From Palleronia sediminis (GTDB lineage Bacteria > Pseudomonadota > Alphaproteobacteria > Rhodobacterales > Rhodobacteraceae), in the NCBI RefSeq assembly GCF_004358695.1, contig NZ_SNAA01000008.1:1-64000 (forward strand): a stretch of DNA of 64,000 nt. Direction: 5' to 3'. The notes beneath the pieces are model-generated. The model had not been told where the DNA came from. It did no database searches and was given only the letters and a program-made list of their open reading frames with translations. This document shows, one piece after another, positions 40,355 to 49,440 of the stretch. The first letter of the stretch is position 1; every line of letters begins with the position of its first letter. Both the position numbers and the translations under genes were made by a program.

Positions 40355-41476
40355 TCACCACCCGCCGAACCGCGGCCAGACGGCAAGCCCCGGCTCGCCC
40401 GGCGCGATGACGTGATAGCGGTCGTGCTGCGCGGCGGTCGCGCAGGCGTGGTTGGGCAGGATGCGCAGCCGCGTGCCCACCGGCAGATCGGGCAGCGGTC
40501 CCGTTCCGCCAGGCCGCAGGGCGACGATGCCATGTTCCTGGTTCGCGCCCGTCACGATCAGCTCGCCCAGCGGGCGCCCGTCGAGATCGCAGACCACGCC
40601 ATAGCCCTGGTCGACCCGTTGCGCCGCGGTGCCCCGGTCGCGCGACATGGCCATCCAGCCCGCATCCACCATCGTCCAGCCCTTGGCCGGCTGGTGGCCG
40701 ATCACCGTGGTCAGCACGCTCAACGCGATATCGTCGATCCCGCAAACCCCGATCCCGGCCATGACGAGGTCGAAGAACATGTAGACCCCGGCGCGCAGCT
40801 CGGTCACGCCTGCAAGGTCGCGCGCGGCGTGGGCCGTGGGGGTCGAGCCGACGCTGACCACCGGGCAATCCAGCCCCGCCGCCCGCAGCCGTTCGGCGGC
40901 ATCGACGACCGCGCGCCGCTCGGTCTCGGCGAAATCGGCATGGGCCGCGCGGCCCTCGGCGCCATAGCTTTCGCCGGCATGGGTCATCACCCCGCGCAGC
41001 CTGCCGCCCGGCGCAAGGATGCGCCCGATCTCGACCAGGGCCGGGTCGTCGGGGACGAGCCCGCCGCGATGCCCGTCGCTGTCGATCTCGATCATGGCCG
41101 GCACGCCTGCATCGGCCGCGGCGCGCGCCTGAACCGCGCTGTCGAGGATCACCGCAATGTCGCACCCCGCCCGCCGCAGCGCCGCCGCGCGGTCCAGCTT
41201 TTGCGGCGCGATGCCCACGGCATAGAGGATGTCGTCGTAGCCCGCCGCGTGGAACCGCTCGGCCTCGGCCAGGGTCGAGACCGTGATCGGGCCGGGCGTG
41301 CCGCCGGTCAGGCAGGACGCGACCTCGACCGATTTCGCGGTCTTGAGATGCGGGCGCAGCGTCACGCCGAGCGCCTCGGCCCGGCCCGACAGCCGCGCGA
41401 TGTTGCGCGCCATGCGGGTGCGGTCGAGCACCAGCGCGGGGGTCGTGACGTCGTCGAGCGATTTCGGATCGGGCAT
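40355..41476 (-). CDS. PLP-dependent DSD1/D-threonine aldolase-like enzyme
   Basis: A 373-residue fold-type III PLP enzyme: Schiff-base lysine in RPHLKTAKS (about 47-55), TVSTLAEAERF, GIEIDSDGHRGG, and the C-terminal metal site in PNHACATAAQHD (His and Cys ligands near 350-360), the marks of D-serine dehydratase (DSD1)/D-threonine aldolase relatives. It should act on a D-amino acid such as D-serine or D-threonine. The ATG at 41476 follows AGAGGAAAG; an earlier in-frame start at 41503 adds 9 residues. The gene converges on the VWA-like gene with a 10-base gap. Confidence 0.87.
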   Translation of the reverse strand: MPDPKSLDDVTTPALVLDRTRMARNIARLSGRAEALGVTLRPHLKTAKSVEVASCLTGGTPGPITVSTLAEAERFHAAGYDDILYAVGIAPQKLDRAAALRRAGCDIAVILDSAVQARAAADAGVPAMIEIDSDGHRGGLVPDDPALVEIGRILAPGGRLRGVMTHAGESYGAEGRAAHADFAETERRAVVDAAERLRAAGLDCPVVSVGSTPTAHAARDLAGVTELRAGVYMFFDLVMAGIGVCGIDDIALSVLTTVIGHQPAKGWTMVDAGWMAMSRDRGTAAQRVDQGYGVVCDLDGRPLGELIVTGANQEHGIVALRPGGTGPLPDLPVGTRLRILPNHACATAAQHDRYHVIAPGEPGLAVWPRFGGW

Positions 41477-41574
41477 CTGGCTTTCCTCTGCGGCGCGCCC
41501 CATGGTAACGGGCGAACCGGCCCGGCGAAAGGCGCGGACCGGTCGAAAACCCCTTTCAACCCAAAGGTCTGGAC

Positions 41575-41925
41575 ATGCGTTACACTTTTGCGGCCATCGC
41601 CGCGCTCGCCCTCGCGGGACCGGCCGCGGCCGAGATCGGCATCACCCTCGGCATCGGCGCCGCCGACAGCCTCAGCACCGCGCGTTACACCTGCGGCGAC
41701 GGCGCGCCCTTCGATGTCACCTACGTCAATTCGGGGGCCAATTCGCTCGCCATCCTGCCGGTCGACGGCGAAGAGCGGATCTTTGTCAACGTGATCTCGG
41801 GGTCGGGCGCGCGCTATGTCTCGGGCGGGCATGTCTGGTGGACCAAGGGCGACGGCGCCATGCTCGAAAGCACCTTCGAGGAAAGCACGCGCGACTGCAC
41901 CTCGGCCGAGGGCGCGGCGCAGTAA
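41575..41925 (+). CDS. MliC-type lysozyme inhibitor, secreted
   Basis: A 116-residue protein with a signal peptide (MRYTFAAIAALALAGPAAA) and a beta-barrel-type domain of the MliC/PliC family: RYTCGDGAPFDVTYVN, then SGSGARYVSGGHVWWTKGDGAML, with Cys residues near 42 and 108 that could pair. Such proteins sit in the periplasm or outer membrane and bind C-type lysozyme, guarding peptidoglycan. There is no lipobox, so it should be soluble in the periplasm. Confidence 0.8.
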   Translation: MRYTFAAIAALALAGPAAAEIGITLGIGAADSLSTARYTCGDGAPFDVTYVNSGANSLAILPVDGEERIFVNVISGSGARYVSGGHVWWTKGDGAMLESTFEESTRDCTSAEGAAQ

Positions 41926-42272
41926 TCGCACCCCGGCCATGGGCGCGCGCCGCGCTCCGCCCGTCCTGGGCGTGCCAGAATGTCGCAGGCTGCGGCGCGC
42001 GCTTGATTACCCCCTCGGGGCGGCCCATCTCGGGGGCATGACGATGTTCAGGCTTCATACGAGGTTCCTGCTCAACGCAGGAAATTCACTGAATCGCCGG
42101 TAGCCCCGTGCGGGGCGGGGTGCGTTCGCACACGTTCCGCGCACGGGGTCTCTGAGATCTGACCACAGATCATCCGCAACGGCGTTCGCGCCCACACCGC
42201 CGCATGGTCCAACCGGCCCGCGCGCGGTGACGGGCCATGCGCCACGGTTCACCCTCGGCATCGGAGCGCGTC
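41926..42272. other. Gap without a convincing gene
   Basis: About 350 bases after the MliC-like gene. A short GC hairpin (AGCCCCGTGCGGGGCG, about 42102-42117) is the only visible element and could end the upstream transcript. No open frame has a ribosome site. Confidence 0.5.
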
Positions 42273-42602
42273 ATGCATCCCTATCTCTTTTTTCAGAACT
42301 CTCCCTTCGGCCCCCGGCAGAACGGTGCCGGCCACGACGACCTGCCGCGGTACACGACGCGGCGCGGCAAGGGCTGGCTGCGGGCGGCCATGCGCCGGTG
42401 GGAACGGCGCAAGATGGCCGCGGCGCTTCATGCGCTGCCCGATCACCTGCTGAACGACATCGGCATCCGCCGAGGCAACATCCGGCTGCTGGTCGACGAT
42501 CTCGACGACCGCGAGCTGTCCATGCGCCCCGTGTCGCCCCGCCTCGCGCGGAGCCATGCCCCCCGTGCCCGCGCGGCCGGGGCCGACCGGGCGCATGCGT
42601 GA
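42273..42602 (+). CDS. DUF1127 domain protein
   Basis: A 109-residue protein with a DUF1127 domain at about 38-72 (WERRKMAAALHALPDHLLNDIGIRRGNI), the short arginine-rich helical motif known from alphaproteobacterial regulators that influence RNA turnover and phosphate or growth-phase responses. The N-terminal 35 residues and the basic tail (RLARSHAPRARAAG) are extra compared with minimal 45-residue members. ATG 42273 follows CGGAG. A hairpin after the gene may be its terminator. Confidence 0.8.
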   Translation: MHPYLFFQNSPFGPRQNGAGHDDLPRYTTRRGKGWLRAAMRRWERRKMAAALHALPDHLLNDIGIRRGNIRLLVDDLDDRELSMRPVSPRLARSHAPRARAAGADRAHA

Positions 42603-43008
42603 CGCGGCGCGGCGCGGCGCGTGTCATGCGCCGTGCCCCCGGACGGGCCGCCCCCGCGCGACTCCCCCTTGCGCAGGGATGCCGGCCCCGTCGCCCGCCC
42701 TTCGGGGCGGGCGACCCCATTTCGCCCCCGGCGTCATGAGCATTGACAGGGCGGCGGCGAAGGATAAGCTGGAGGGATGGTCAAGAACGAACGCCAGTCC
42801 AGGTATCTTCTTCTGACCCGCCAGGTGCCCTGGGCGGTCTGCGCATAGGCGCGACTAGGACCTCTCGGGGCATTTCCACATCGCGATACCGATACTGCGG
42901 ACGTCCCCCAGGCGTCGTCCGCCCCCGGCCCGGACGCATCCCGCGCGGTTCAGGGCCACGCCCTGCCTTTACATGCTATCCCCGCCGATGCGCGGGAAGG
43001 AGACCCCA
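42603..43008. other. Gap with a hairpin, no convincing gene
   Basis: About 400 bases between the DUF1127 and Rnk-like genes. It holds the hairpin at 42690-42715; the remainder (42,740-43,008) probably contains the promoter of the rnk-like gene, whose ribosome site GGGAAGGAGA lies just before 43009. Confidence 0.5.
42690..42715 (+). terminator. Hairpin after the DUF1127 gene
   Basis: GTCGCCCGCC-CTTCGG-GGCGGGCGAC forms a perfect 10-bp stem with a stable UUCG-like loop, about 90 bases after the DUF1127 stop. No U-tract follows, so it may act as an mRNA end-protector or a weak terminator. Confidence 0.55.
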
Positions 43009-43461
43009 ATGACCGCACCCACGTCCAAGCCCCGCAGCCCCGGCAGAAAGCCCAAGATCGTCATCAGCGCCGATAGCCTCGACAAGCTCGAATCGCTGGC
43101 CGAGGGCGCTATCGCGCGCAATCCGGTGCTGGCCGACCGCCTGCTGGGCGAGCTCGGCCGCGCCCGCATCGTGCCCGCCGGCAAGCTGCCCGCCAATGTC
43201 GTCGCCATCGGGCGCGAAGTCACCTATCGCGACGGCACCACCGGCCAGGAGAAATCGGTGACGCCGGTCTTTCCGCAGGATGCCGATATCGCGCGCGGGC
43301 GGATCTCGGTGCTGACGCCCATCGGCGTGGCGCTGATCGGGCTGGCCGAGGGCGCGTCGCTCGATTGGGACACGCGCGACGGCGAACGCCGGGTGCTGAC
43401 CGTGCTGCGCGTGGGGATTCCCGCGGACGAGGCCCCGGCCGAGGATCTCAAGGCCGGCTGA
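43009..43461 (+). CDS. rnk: Rnk/GreA-like transcription factor
   Basis: A 150-residue protein with a short basic N-terminus and a C-terminal FKBP-like domain of the GreA/GreB superfamily (VAIGREVTYRDGTTG, then VTPVFPQDADIARGRISVLTPIGVALIGLAEG). Rnk proteins lack the long GreA coiled coil and compete for the RNA polymerase secondary channel; they were first described as regulators of nucleoside diphosphate kinase. The ribosome site GGGAAGGAGA is strong. Confidence 0.85.
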   Translation: MTAPTSKPRSPGRKPKIVISADSLDKLESLAEGAIARNPVLADRLLGELGRARIVPAGKLPANVVAIGREVTYRDGTTGQEKSVTPVFPQDADIARGRISVLTPIGVALIGLAEGASLDWDTRDGERRVLTVLRVGIPADEAPAEDLKAG

Positions 43462-43496
43462 CCGCAACCCCGGCGCGCGCCGCCATGCGCGCGCCG

Positions 43497-44261
43497 TCAG
43501 CCGCCGCGGGCCCAGGCCCAGGCGGCATCCTCGTCCTTGGCGTCGAAAAGGCGCAGCCCGAAAGGCATCATCCCGCCCACCGTGCCCGCGATGGCCGCCA
43601 TCCAGGGCGGCGCGCCGATCAGCGCATAGCGGCCCAGATGCGACATGGCGTCGAACTTGGTGCCCATCAGCGACCGCGTGAGGATCGAGGGGTCGAACCC
43701 GTCGAAGGACGCGATCCGCACCAGGAGGTTCACCTTGCGCCCCTCCTCGAGATGGGGGGCGAGCGGCGCGAGCATGCGGTCCACGTCCTCGGGCGTGATC
43801 CGGCCGTCGATCTCGAAGGCGAGCAGCCCGTCCGACCCGTCCGACAGCACCGTGACCGCGCCGGACTGCGCGGACCGTGCCGTGACGCGGTCGGGCAGGT
43901 CCGACACCCATGCCTCGGCCTCGGACGCCTGCGCGGCATCGAACCGGCGCATCTCGATCATGGGCATCAGCGGATCGACCCAGGCGAGGATGGCGCCGAT
44001 GGCCTGCAGGTCCGAGACGACCGCCATGCGCGCGAATACCGACCAGCGGGCGAGTTTCGACAGCTCGAACCGGGCCTCGGCGGCCAGCGCGTCGGCGGTG
44101 ATGTCGGCCCAGTCCTCGGCCCGCACGATCAGCCCCATCGGACCCTCGCGCTCCAGCTTCGGGCCGAGCGCCTGCTCGAGCCCGGCGATATCGGCCCGGT
44201 CGACGACACCGCTCAGCGTCACCTCGACCACGTCGGCCCCGATTTCCCGTACCCTCAGCAT
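43497..44261 (-). CDS. SpoIIAA-like (STAS-related) two-domain protein
   Basis: A 254-residue soluble protein made of two similar SpoIIAA-like domains (about 1-120 and 130-254): DVVEVTLSGVVDRADIAGL and later LLAFEIDGRITPEDVDRML mark the starts of the two copies. This fold is shared with anti-sigma-factor antagonists and small lipid or ligand-binding proteins; the usual phosphorylatable serine is not evident. Role unknown; it stands alone between the Rnk-like gene and the TRAP operon. Confidence 0.75.
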   Translation of the reverse strand: MLRVREIGADVVEVTLSGVVDRADIAGLEQALGPKLEREGPMGLIVRAEDWADITADALAAEARFELSKLARWSVFARMAVVSDLQAIGAILAWVDPLMPMIEMRRFDAAQASEAEAWVSDLPDRVTARSAQSGAVTVLSDGSDGLLAFEIDGRITPEDVDRMLAPLAPHLEEGRKVNLLVRIASFDGFDPSILTRSLMGTKFDAMSHLGRYALIGAPPWMAAIAGTVGGMMPFGLRLFDAKDEDAAWAWARGG

Positions 44262-44367
44262 GGCGCACCTTCCTTTCCGGTTCGGCGCGGGGCCGGACGG
44301 CCCCGTGCCCTGCACCTTACCTAGTCAGCCGCGCGCCCCGTCCAAGCCCCCCGTCCAAGCCCCCCGG

Positions 44368-45648
44368 TCAGAGCACGCCGGGCAGGAACAGCGCGATCTG
44401 CGGAAAGGCGATCAGCGCCACGGCCATCGCCAGCATGACCAGCACATAGGGCAGCACGCCCACCATCACCTCGGTCATGGAGCCCGATTTTCGCGCCCCC
44501 TGCACCACGTAGAGGTTCAGCCCCACGGGCGGCGTGATCAGCGCCATCTCGACCAGCACGATCATCAGGATGCCGAACCAGATCACGTCATAGCCCTGCG
44601 CCTCGACCAGCGGCACGATGATCGGGATCGTCACCACCATCAGCGACAGCGTCTCGATGAAGAAGCCGAGCACGATATAGATCAGCACCACGACGAGGAT
44701 CGTGGCCAGCGGCGTGAGCCCCAGCCCCTCGAGAAACCCGCGCAGCGCCTGGCCCAGCCCCGCCGAGGCGAGGGTGAAGTTCAGGAACGACGCGCCGATG
44801 ACCACCAGCATGATCATCGAGGTGATCTTGAGCGTGCCGAGCAGGCTGTCGCGCAGCATCGGCACCGACACGCCGCCAAAGACGGCGGCGATGGCCAGCG
44901 CGCCCGCGACGCCCACCGCCGCCGCCTCGGTCGGGGTCGCCCAGCCGCGATAGATCGTGCCGATGATGATGGTGAACAGCACGATGATCGGCACGAGATC
45001 CTTGAGCGCCGACAGCATCTTGACCAGCGGAAAGACCCGTCTTTCGCCGCCGAGGCCGGGCCGGACGATGCAGATCAGCGCGGTGACCACGACGAAGCCA
45101 AGCGCCAGCGTCAGCCCCGGTATCAGCCCGGCGAGGAAGAGCTGCGGGATCGAGGATTGCGTGAGGAACCCGTAGACGATGAGGTTGATCGACGGCGGGA
45201 TCATGATGCCCAGCGTGCCGCCCGCCGCGATGGCCCCCGAGAACAGCCGCGGGTCATAGCCCAGCCGCTCGGCCTGCGGCATGGCGACCGTGGCCACCGT
45301 GGCCGAGGTCGCCACCGAAGAGCCAGAAGTGGCCGAGAACATCGTCGCCGTGGCGATATTGGCATGGATCAGCCCGCCCGGCAGCCACGAGATCCAGCGG
45401 TCGAGCGCGGAATAGGTCCGCTCGGCCACGCCCGAGCGCACGAGTATCTCGCCCAGCAGCACGAAGAACGGGATGGCGATGAGCGTCGCGCTGTTGCTCG
45501 ACGACCAGACGAGGTTGCCCAGCGCGCGCATCAGCGGAAAGGGGGTAAAGAACCGGTCGATCCCGAAGCCCAGCAGGAACAGCACGACCCCCACCGGGAT
45601 CGACAGCGTCAGCAGGCCCAGAAGCCCCGCGGCGATATAGAGGATCAT
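44368..45648 (-). CDS. dctM: TRAP transporter large permease (DctM)
   Basis: A 426-residue membrane protein with about 12 membrane segments and DctM marks: FFVLLGEILVRSGVAERTY, SGSSVATSATVATVAMPQAERLGYDP, GIMIPPSINLIVYGFLT and LITPPVGLNLYVVQG. It is the sodium-coupled channel of a tripartite (TRAP) importer for small organic acids or related anions. Its start overlaps the stop of the small-permease gene (4 bases), and it is the last gene of the operon. Confidence 0.93.
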   Translation of the reverse strand: MILYIAAGLLGLLTLSIPVGVVLFLLGFGIDRFFTPFPLMRALGNLVWSSSNSATLIAIPFFVLLGEILVRSGVAERTYSALDRWISWLPGGLIHANIATATMFSATSGSSVATSATVATVAMPQAERLGYDPRLFSGAIAAGGTLGIMIPPSINLIVYGFLTQSSIPQLFLAGLIPGLTLALGFVVVTALICIVRPGLGGERRVFPLVKMLSALKDLVPIIVLFTIIIGTIYRGWATPTEAAAVGVAGALAIAAVFGGVSVPMLRDSLLGTLKITSMIMLVVIGASFLNFTLASAGLGQALRGFLEGLGLTPLATILVVVLIYIVLGFFIETLSLMVVTIPIIVPLVEAQGYDVIWFGILMIVLVEMALITPPVGLNLYVVQGARKSGSMTEVMVGVLPYVLVMLAMAVALIAFPQIALFLPGVL

Positions 45649-46193
45649 GGCTGCGCCTCCTGCTCGCCGAAGGCGCCGATGGCGGCCTCGGCCGCGCCGA
45701 GCCGGCCCTGCAGCGTCATCACCGCCGCCGCGACCAGCGTGGCCCAGGCCATCGCCGCGAACCACGCCCAGCCCGCGAACCACGGCCCCTGCACCCAGGC
45801 CAGGGGCGTCTCGAGCGGGGTGTTGGCGGTCGATCCGTTGGCCAGCGAATTGGCCAGCACCGGCCAGCATTGCCAGGCGATCACCGTGACGCAGATCGCC
45901 AGCACCGCCTGCGCCAGCAGGTCCATCATCACCCGCCCGCGCGAGGCCAGGCGGCTGCGCAGCAGGTCGATGCGGACATGGCCCAGCTCGAGCATCGTGT
46001 AGGCCATCCCCCACGAGGTCGCGATGGCCATGACATAGCCGCTGATCTCGTCGGTGCCGCCGAAGGACGCGCCGACCTGCCGCAGCAGGATATCGGCCAG
46101 CACGAACGCGGCGCAGCCCAGCAGGCCGATGCCCACGAGGATCGCGAGCCACGCGTTGATGCGGCGCAGAAGGCTCAGGGCGGTGTCGGCCAT
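45645..46193 (-). CDS. dctQ: TRAP transporter small permease (DctQ)
   Basis: A 182-residue membrane protein with four membrane segments (first LAILVGIGLLGCAAFVLADILLR) and the DctQ motif GTDEISGYVMAIATSWGMAYTMLELGHVRID. It couples the binding protein to the large permease. The gene lies between the binding-protein gene, from which it is separated by a hairpin, and dctM. Confidence 0.9.
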   Translation of the reverse strand: MADTALSLLRRINAWLAILVGIGLLGCAAFVLADILLRQVGASFGGTDEISGYVMAIATSWGMAYTMLELGHVRIDLLRSRLASRGRVMMDLLAQAVLAICVTVIAWQCWPVLANSLANGSTANTPLETPLAWVQGPWFAGWAWFAAMAWATLVAAAVMTLQGRLGAAEAAIGAFGEQEAQP

Positions 46194-46219
46194 GGGATGT
46201 CCTCCGTCGAAACAGGATA

Positions 46220-46254
46220 GGCCCGGCCCCCGCGACATGCCGGGGGGCCGGGCC
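46220..46254 (-). terminator. GC-rich hairpin behind the TRAP binding-protein gene
   Basis: Arms GGCCCGGCCCCC and GGGGGGCCGGGCC enclose a 10-base loop, between the binding-protein stop (46288) and the small-permease start (46193). As with the hairpins at 29853 and 51089 it follows a solute-binding-protein gene and lacks a U-run, suggesting an mRNA stabiliser or partial terminator. Confidence 0.6.
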
Positions 46255-46287
46255 GAGCGTAATGCATCGCGCGCGCCGGCGCGCGGG

Positions 46288-47328
46288 TCAGTTCACGGGG
46301 ATCTGCACGTTCACCGCCTGGCCGACGCTCTCGTTCCAGCGCGTCGCCCAGTCGGAACCGGCCCGCTCGCCCCATTCGGGCAGCACCTCGTTCACGAGGA
46401 TCTCGCGCGCGCGCTCGGTATCCTCGGCCGAGGGCTCGACCAGGGTCATGTCGGCCGGCTCGCCCGCGGGGCATTCGCCGTTGCCGGTCAGGCAGGCCAC
46501 GTCATTGACCAGCGCATCCTGCGCGGTCTCCCAGGCGGGCGCCTCGAAATTCTCGGCAATCTGCGTCTGGAGCGTGTCCTGCAACTCGGGCGAGAGGCTG
46601 TTCCACTTGTCGAGGTTGATCGCCGTCACGACCGGGTCCCAGCCGCCCAGCGGCAGGGTCATGAGATGGGTCGAGACCTCCCACCAGCCGGCCGAATAGC
46701 CCGACCCGGCGCCGGTCACGGCGCAATCCACGACGCCTTTCTGCAACGCGCCCGGCACCTCCGAGAAGGACACGGTGATGCCCTCGGCGCCTAGCGCCTC
46801 GAGGAACTTGGCCGTCATCCGCCCCGAGGCGCGGACCTTGAGCCCTTCGAGGTCGGACAGCCCCGAGATCTCGTGGTTGCAGAACACGACCTGCGGCGGA
46901 TAGGGCGCGATCGCGAGCACGCGGCTGTTGAACCGCTCTTCGAAGATGTCCTCGACCATGGGGCGCGCGGCATCGACCATGGCGCGCGCATCCTCGGCGT
47001 TCACGGCGACGAGCGGCACGTCGAGCCCTTCGAGCTCGGGCGCGTCGGCCACGACGTAATCGGCGACGGTCATGCCCACGTCATAGACCCCCTGCCCCAG
47101 CAGGCGGTACACGTCCGCCACGCCCAGGCCCATCTGGTCATGGGTCGTCATCGACACCTGCAAATCGCCATCCGTGGCCTCGGGCAGGGTCTCGGTCCAG
47201 AAGGGCTGTTCGTATTGCTGGTTCAGCGGCAGAGACGACCAGCTTCCGACGACGTTCAGCGTCTCGGACAGGGCCGGCACGGCGACAAGCGCCGTGCTGG
47301 CGGCGATGGCGGATATCAGGGTCTTCAT
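46288..47328 (-). CDS. dctP: TRAP transporter solute-binding protein (DctP)
   Basis: A 346-residue periplasmic protein with signal peptide MKTLISAIAASTALVAVPALS and the DctP fold (LNVVGSWSSLPLNQQYEQPFWTETLP, then DLEGLKVRASGRMTAKFLEALGAEGITVSFSEVPGALQKGVVDCAVTG). The conserved Arg in KVRASGR (about residue 170) is the usual carboxylate-gripping residue, so the ligand is probably a carboxylic acid. It is the first transporter gene of the operon after a D-glutamate-cyclase-like enzyme, whose substrate it may supply. Confidence 0.92.
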   Translation of the reverse strand: MKTLISAIAASTALVAVPALSETLNVVGSWSSLPLNQQYEQPFWTETLPEATDGDLQVSMTTHDQMGLGVADVYRLLGQGVYDVGMTVADYVVADAPELEGLDVPLVAVNAEDARAMVDAARPMVEDIFEERFNSRVLAIAPYPPQVVFCNHEISGLSDLEGLKVRASGRMTAKFLEALGAEGITVSFSEVPGALQKGVVDCAVTGAGSGYSAGWWEVSTHLMTLPLGGWDPVVTAINLDKWNSLSPELQDTLQTQIAENFEAPAWETAQDALVNDVACLTGNGECPAGEPADMTLVEPSAEDTERAREILVNEVLPEWGERAGSDWATRWNESVGQAVNVQIPVN

Positions 47329-47357
47329 GGTTCGCTCCTCCAGGGGTTGGGTCGGTA

Positions 47358-48173
47358 TCAGTCCGGGGCCAGGATCGTGGTCTCGGCATCCTCGGCCACG
47401 TCGGCGATCAGCATGTGTCCGGGCTTGTGGGTGATGCACAGCGCCAGCCCCGCCCGTTCCAACGCGACCTGCGGCGTCACCCCGCAGGCCCAGAACACCG
47501 GGACGTGACCGGGCGGCAGGGGCGCGGGATCGCCCCAGTCGGGCGCGCCCGTATCGGCGATGCCGATGGCGGCGGGATCGCCCGCATGGACCGGCGCGCC
47601 ATGGGCCTGCGGGAACCGCGCGCAGATGGTCGCGACCTCGTCCACGCGATCCTCGGGAATGGCGCGCATCGATACAACCATCGCCCCGCCAAAGGGCCCC
47701 GCGGGCACGGTCTGCAACCCCGAGCGGAACATCGGCACCGTCGTGTCGTTCTCGATATGCCACATCTCGATGCCCGCCTCTTGCAGCGCATGCTCGAAGG
47801 TGAACGAACAGCCCAGCGCAAAGCCCACGGAATCGTCGCGCCACAGGTCGACGATATCGGCGCGGCTTTCGACCAGCTTGCCGTCGCGATAGACGTTATA
47901 GGCCGGCAGGTCGCGCCGGATGTCGATGTCGCGGCCCAGGGTGCGCAGCATCGGGTCGCCCGTATCGGTGACGCCCACCAGCGGGCAGGGCTTGGGGTTG
48001 CGCTGGCAGAACCGCATGAAATCGAGCGCGGCCGCCTCGGGCAGGATCGCGATATTGGCCTGCAACGCACCCGCGGCCAGCCCGGCGGTGTGCCCGCCAT
48101 AGCCGCCCTGCCGGATCACCGCCCTGAGCTCGGCCGGTGTCGCGCCGCGCAGGTCGTGATGTTGCCGCCCCAT
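47358..48173 (-). CDS. D-glutamate cyclase/hydro-lyase family protein (DUF1445)
   Basis: A 271-residue protein of the DUF1445 family annotated as putative hydro-lyase or D-glutamate cyclase: GYGGHTAGLAAGALQANIAILP near the start, DFMRFCQRNPKPCPLVG, VGFALGCSFTFEHALQEAG (Cys), PVFWACGVTPQVAL (Cys) and THKPGHMLI near the end. Human C14orf159, the related mitochondrial enzyme, converts D-glutamate to 5-oxo-proline. It is 29 bases upstream of the TRAP binding-protein gene, so a shared substrate, such as D-glutamate or a related acid, is plausible. Confidence 0.85.
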   Translation of the reverse strand: MGRQHHDLRGATPAELRAVIRQGGYGGHTAGLAAGALQANIAILPEAAALDFMRFCQRNPKPCPLVGVTDTGDPMLRTLGRDIDIRRDLPAYNVYRDGKLVESRADIVDLWRDDSVGFALGCSFTFEHALQEAGIEMWHIENDTTVPMFRSGLQTVPAGPFGGAMVVSMRAIPEDRVDEVATICARFPQAHGAPVHAGDPAAIGIADTGAPDWGDPAPLPPGHVPVFWACGVTPQVALERAGLALCITHKPGHMLIADVAEDAETTILAPD

Positions 48174-48241
48174 CGGCGCCCTCCCCAAGGTTCGGCCCCC
48201 AGTCGAACCCCAGAGGCCGCATAAACACAAATAGAAGGATT

Positions 48242-49174
48242 TTAGGTGAATCCATAGGAGTTGGTGATGGCCCGATGCTCCACCGCCGCCTCGCGGGCGA
48301 GATTGGCCGCGATTTCAACGGTATGGCTGCGCGGCTCGGCGATGTAGGAGGCTGTGAACTCGAGCGGGGGCGGCACCCAGCCCGGATCGAAGCGGCAGAT
48401 CGCGCCCCGCGCCTCGAAGGGGCGGGCCAGCGCCACGGGCAGCGCGCCCACGCCGATCCCCGCCTCGATCAGCCGGAACGACGCCGAAAGCGACGAGGAC
48501 GGGAACAGCCGCACACCCGGCCCCAAGCGGTCGAGCAGCATGTCGCGCACCTGCCGAAAGGGCCGCGTCGGGCGCAGGTAGCTGATGACCGGATAGCGCA
48601 GGAAACCCGCGTCGCCCTCCTCCGGCCCCGCCGCGTCGCGCTCCAGCCGGGGCGAGCGGTACCAGCCCAGCTCGAACGAGGGCAGCGCGAGGTTGTCGAC
48701 CCGGTGCTCGGAAAGGGGCCCCAGCAGAAAGGCCAGGTCGATCCGCCGGTCGAGCAGCGCGTCGCGCAGGCTGACCGAGATATCGACGTCGATCTCGATC
48801 TGGAGGCTGGGAAAGCGGCGGTGCAGCCGCGACACGAAATCGGGCAGCCAGCATTGCGTCACCGTCTCCGAGGCGCCGATCCGCAGCGCGCCCCGGATCG
48901 CGGCATCGTCGATCACGTTCGTCTGAACGAGGTTGCCCAGTTGCTCGAACCGCTCGGCATAGGTGCGGAACAGCTCTCCCGCGCGGGTCGGTCGCAGCAC
49001 CCCGCCCGAGCGGTCGAACAGCGCCTTTCCCAGCGCCGTCTCGAGCTTTTGCAGCCGCGCCGTCACCGCGGGCTGCGTCAGGTTCAGATGCTGCGCCGCC
49101 CGGCCCACGCCGCCCAGCCGCACCACCGCCAGAAAGGCGCGGATCTGGTCGAAATTGAGGTTCGGATGCGTCAT
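48242..49174 (-). CDS. LysR-family regulator of the TRAP operon
   Basis: A 310-residue LysR protein: HTH at about 1-62 (QIRAFLAVVRLGGVGRAAQHLNLTQPAVTARLQKLE) and an effector domain with GALRIGASETVTQCWLPDFVSRLHRRFP. It precedes the D-glutamate-cyclase-like gene by 68 bases on the same strand and probably controls it and the TRAP genes in response to the substrate. It is divergent from the oppA-like gene (266-base gap), which it may also affect. Confidence 0.88.
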   Translation of the reverse strand: MTHPNLNFDQIRAFLAVVRLGGVGRAAQHLNLTQPAVTARLQKLETALGKALFDRSGGVLRPTRAGELFRTYAERFEQLGNLVQTNVIDDAAIRGALRIGASETVTQCWLPDFVSRLHRRFPSLQIEIDVDISVSLRDALLDRRIDLAFLLGPLSEHRVDNLALPSFELGWYRSPRLERDAAGPEEGDAGFLRYPVISYLRPTRPFRQVRDMLLDRLGPGVRLFPSSSLSASFRLIEAGIGVGALPVALARPFEARGAICRFDPGWVPPPLEFTASYIAEPRSHTVEIAANLAREAAVEHRAITNSYGFT

Positions 49175-49440
49175 GTGCCCCCCGTCGCGGCCCCTTGCCC
49201 GCGCCTGCATGTTGCGATACGCCCCCGCCGCGCGGCGGGCAACCGACCGTGCCGCGGGGCGCGGGGCCGTGCCCGGCCGCGACATCCCGCCTCACCTCCG
49301 CGCCGCGGGCCGCCGCGACGTAAGGTCAGAGAACCGATTGCCCCCGGCCGATCTGCGCCTATGCTGCGCGGGTTCGGCCGCGATCAACCTTCGGTTGCCC
49401 GCAGCCTGACCCGCCGATCAGCCCAAGGGAGAGAGACCCC

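Noticed and set aside
43645-46002. 785-codon plus-strand open frame
   Set aside because: Antisense to the SpoIIAA-like and TRAP genes; His/Asp/Arg-rich low-complexity composition without motifs.
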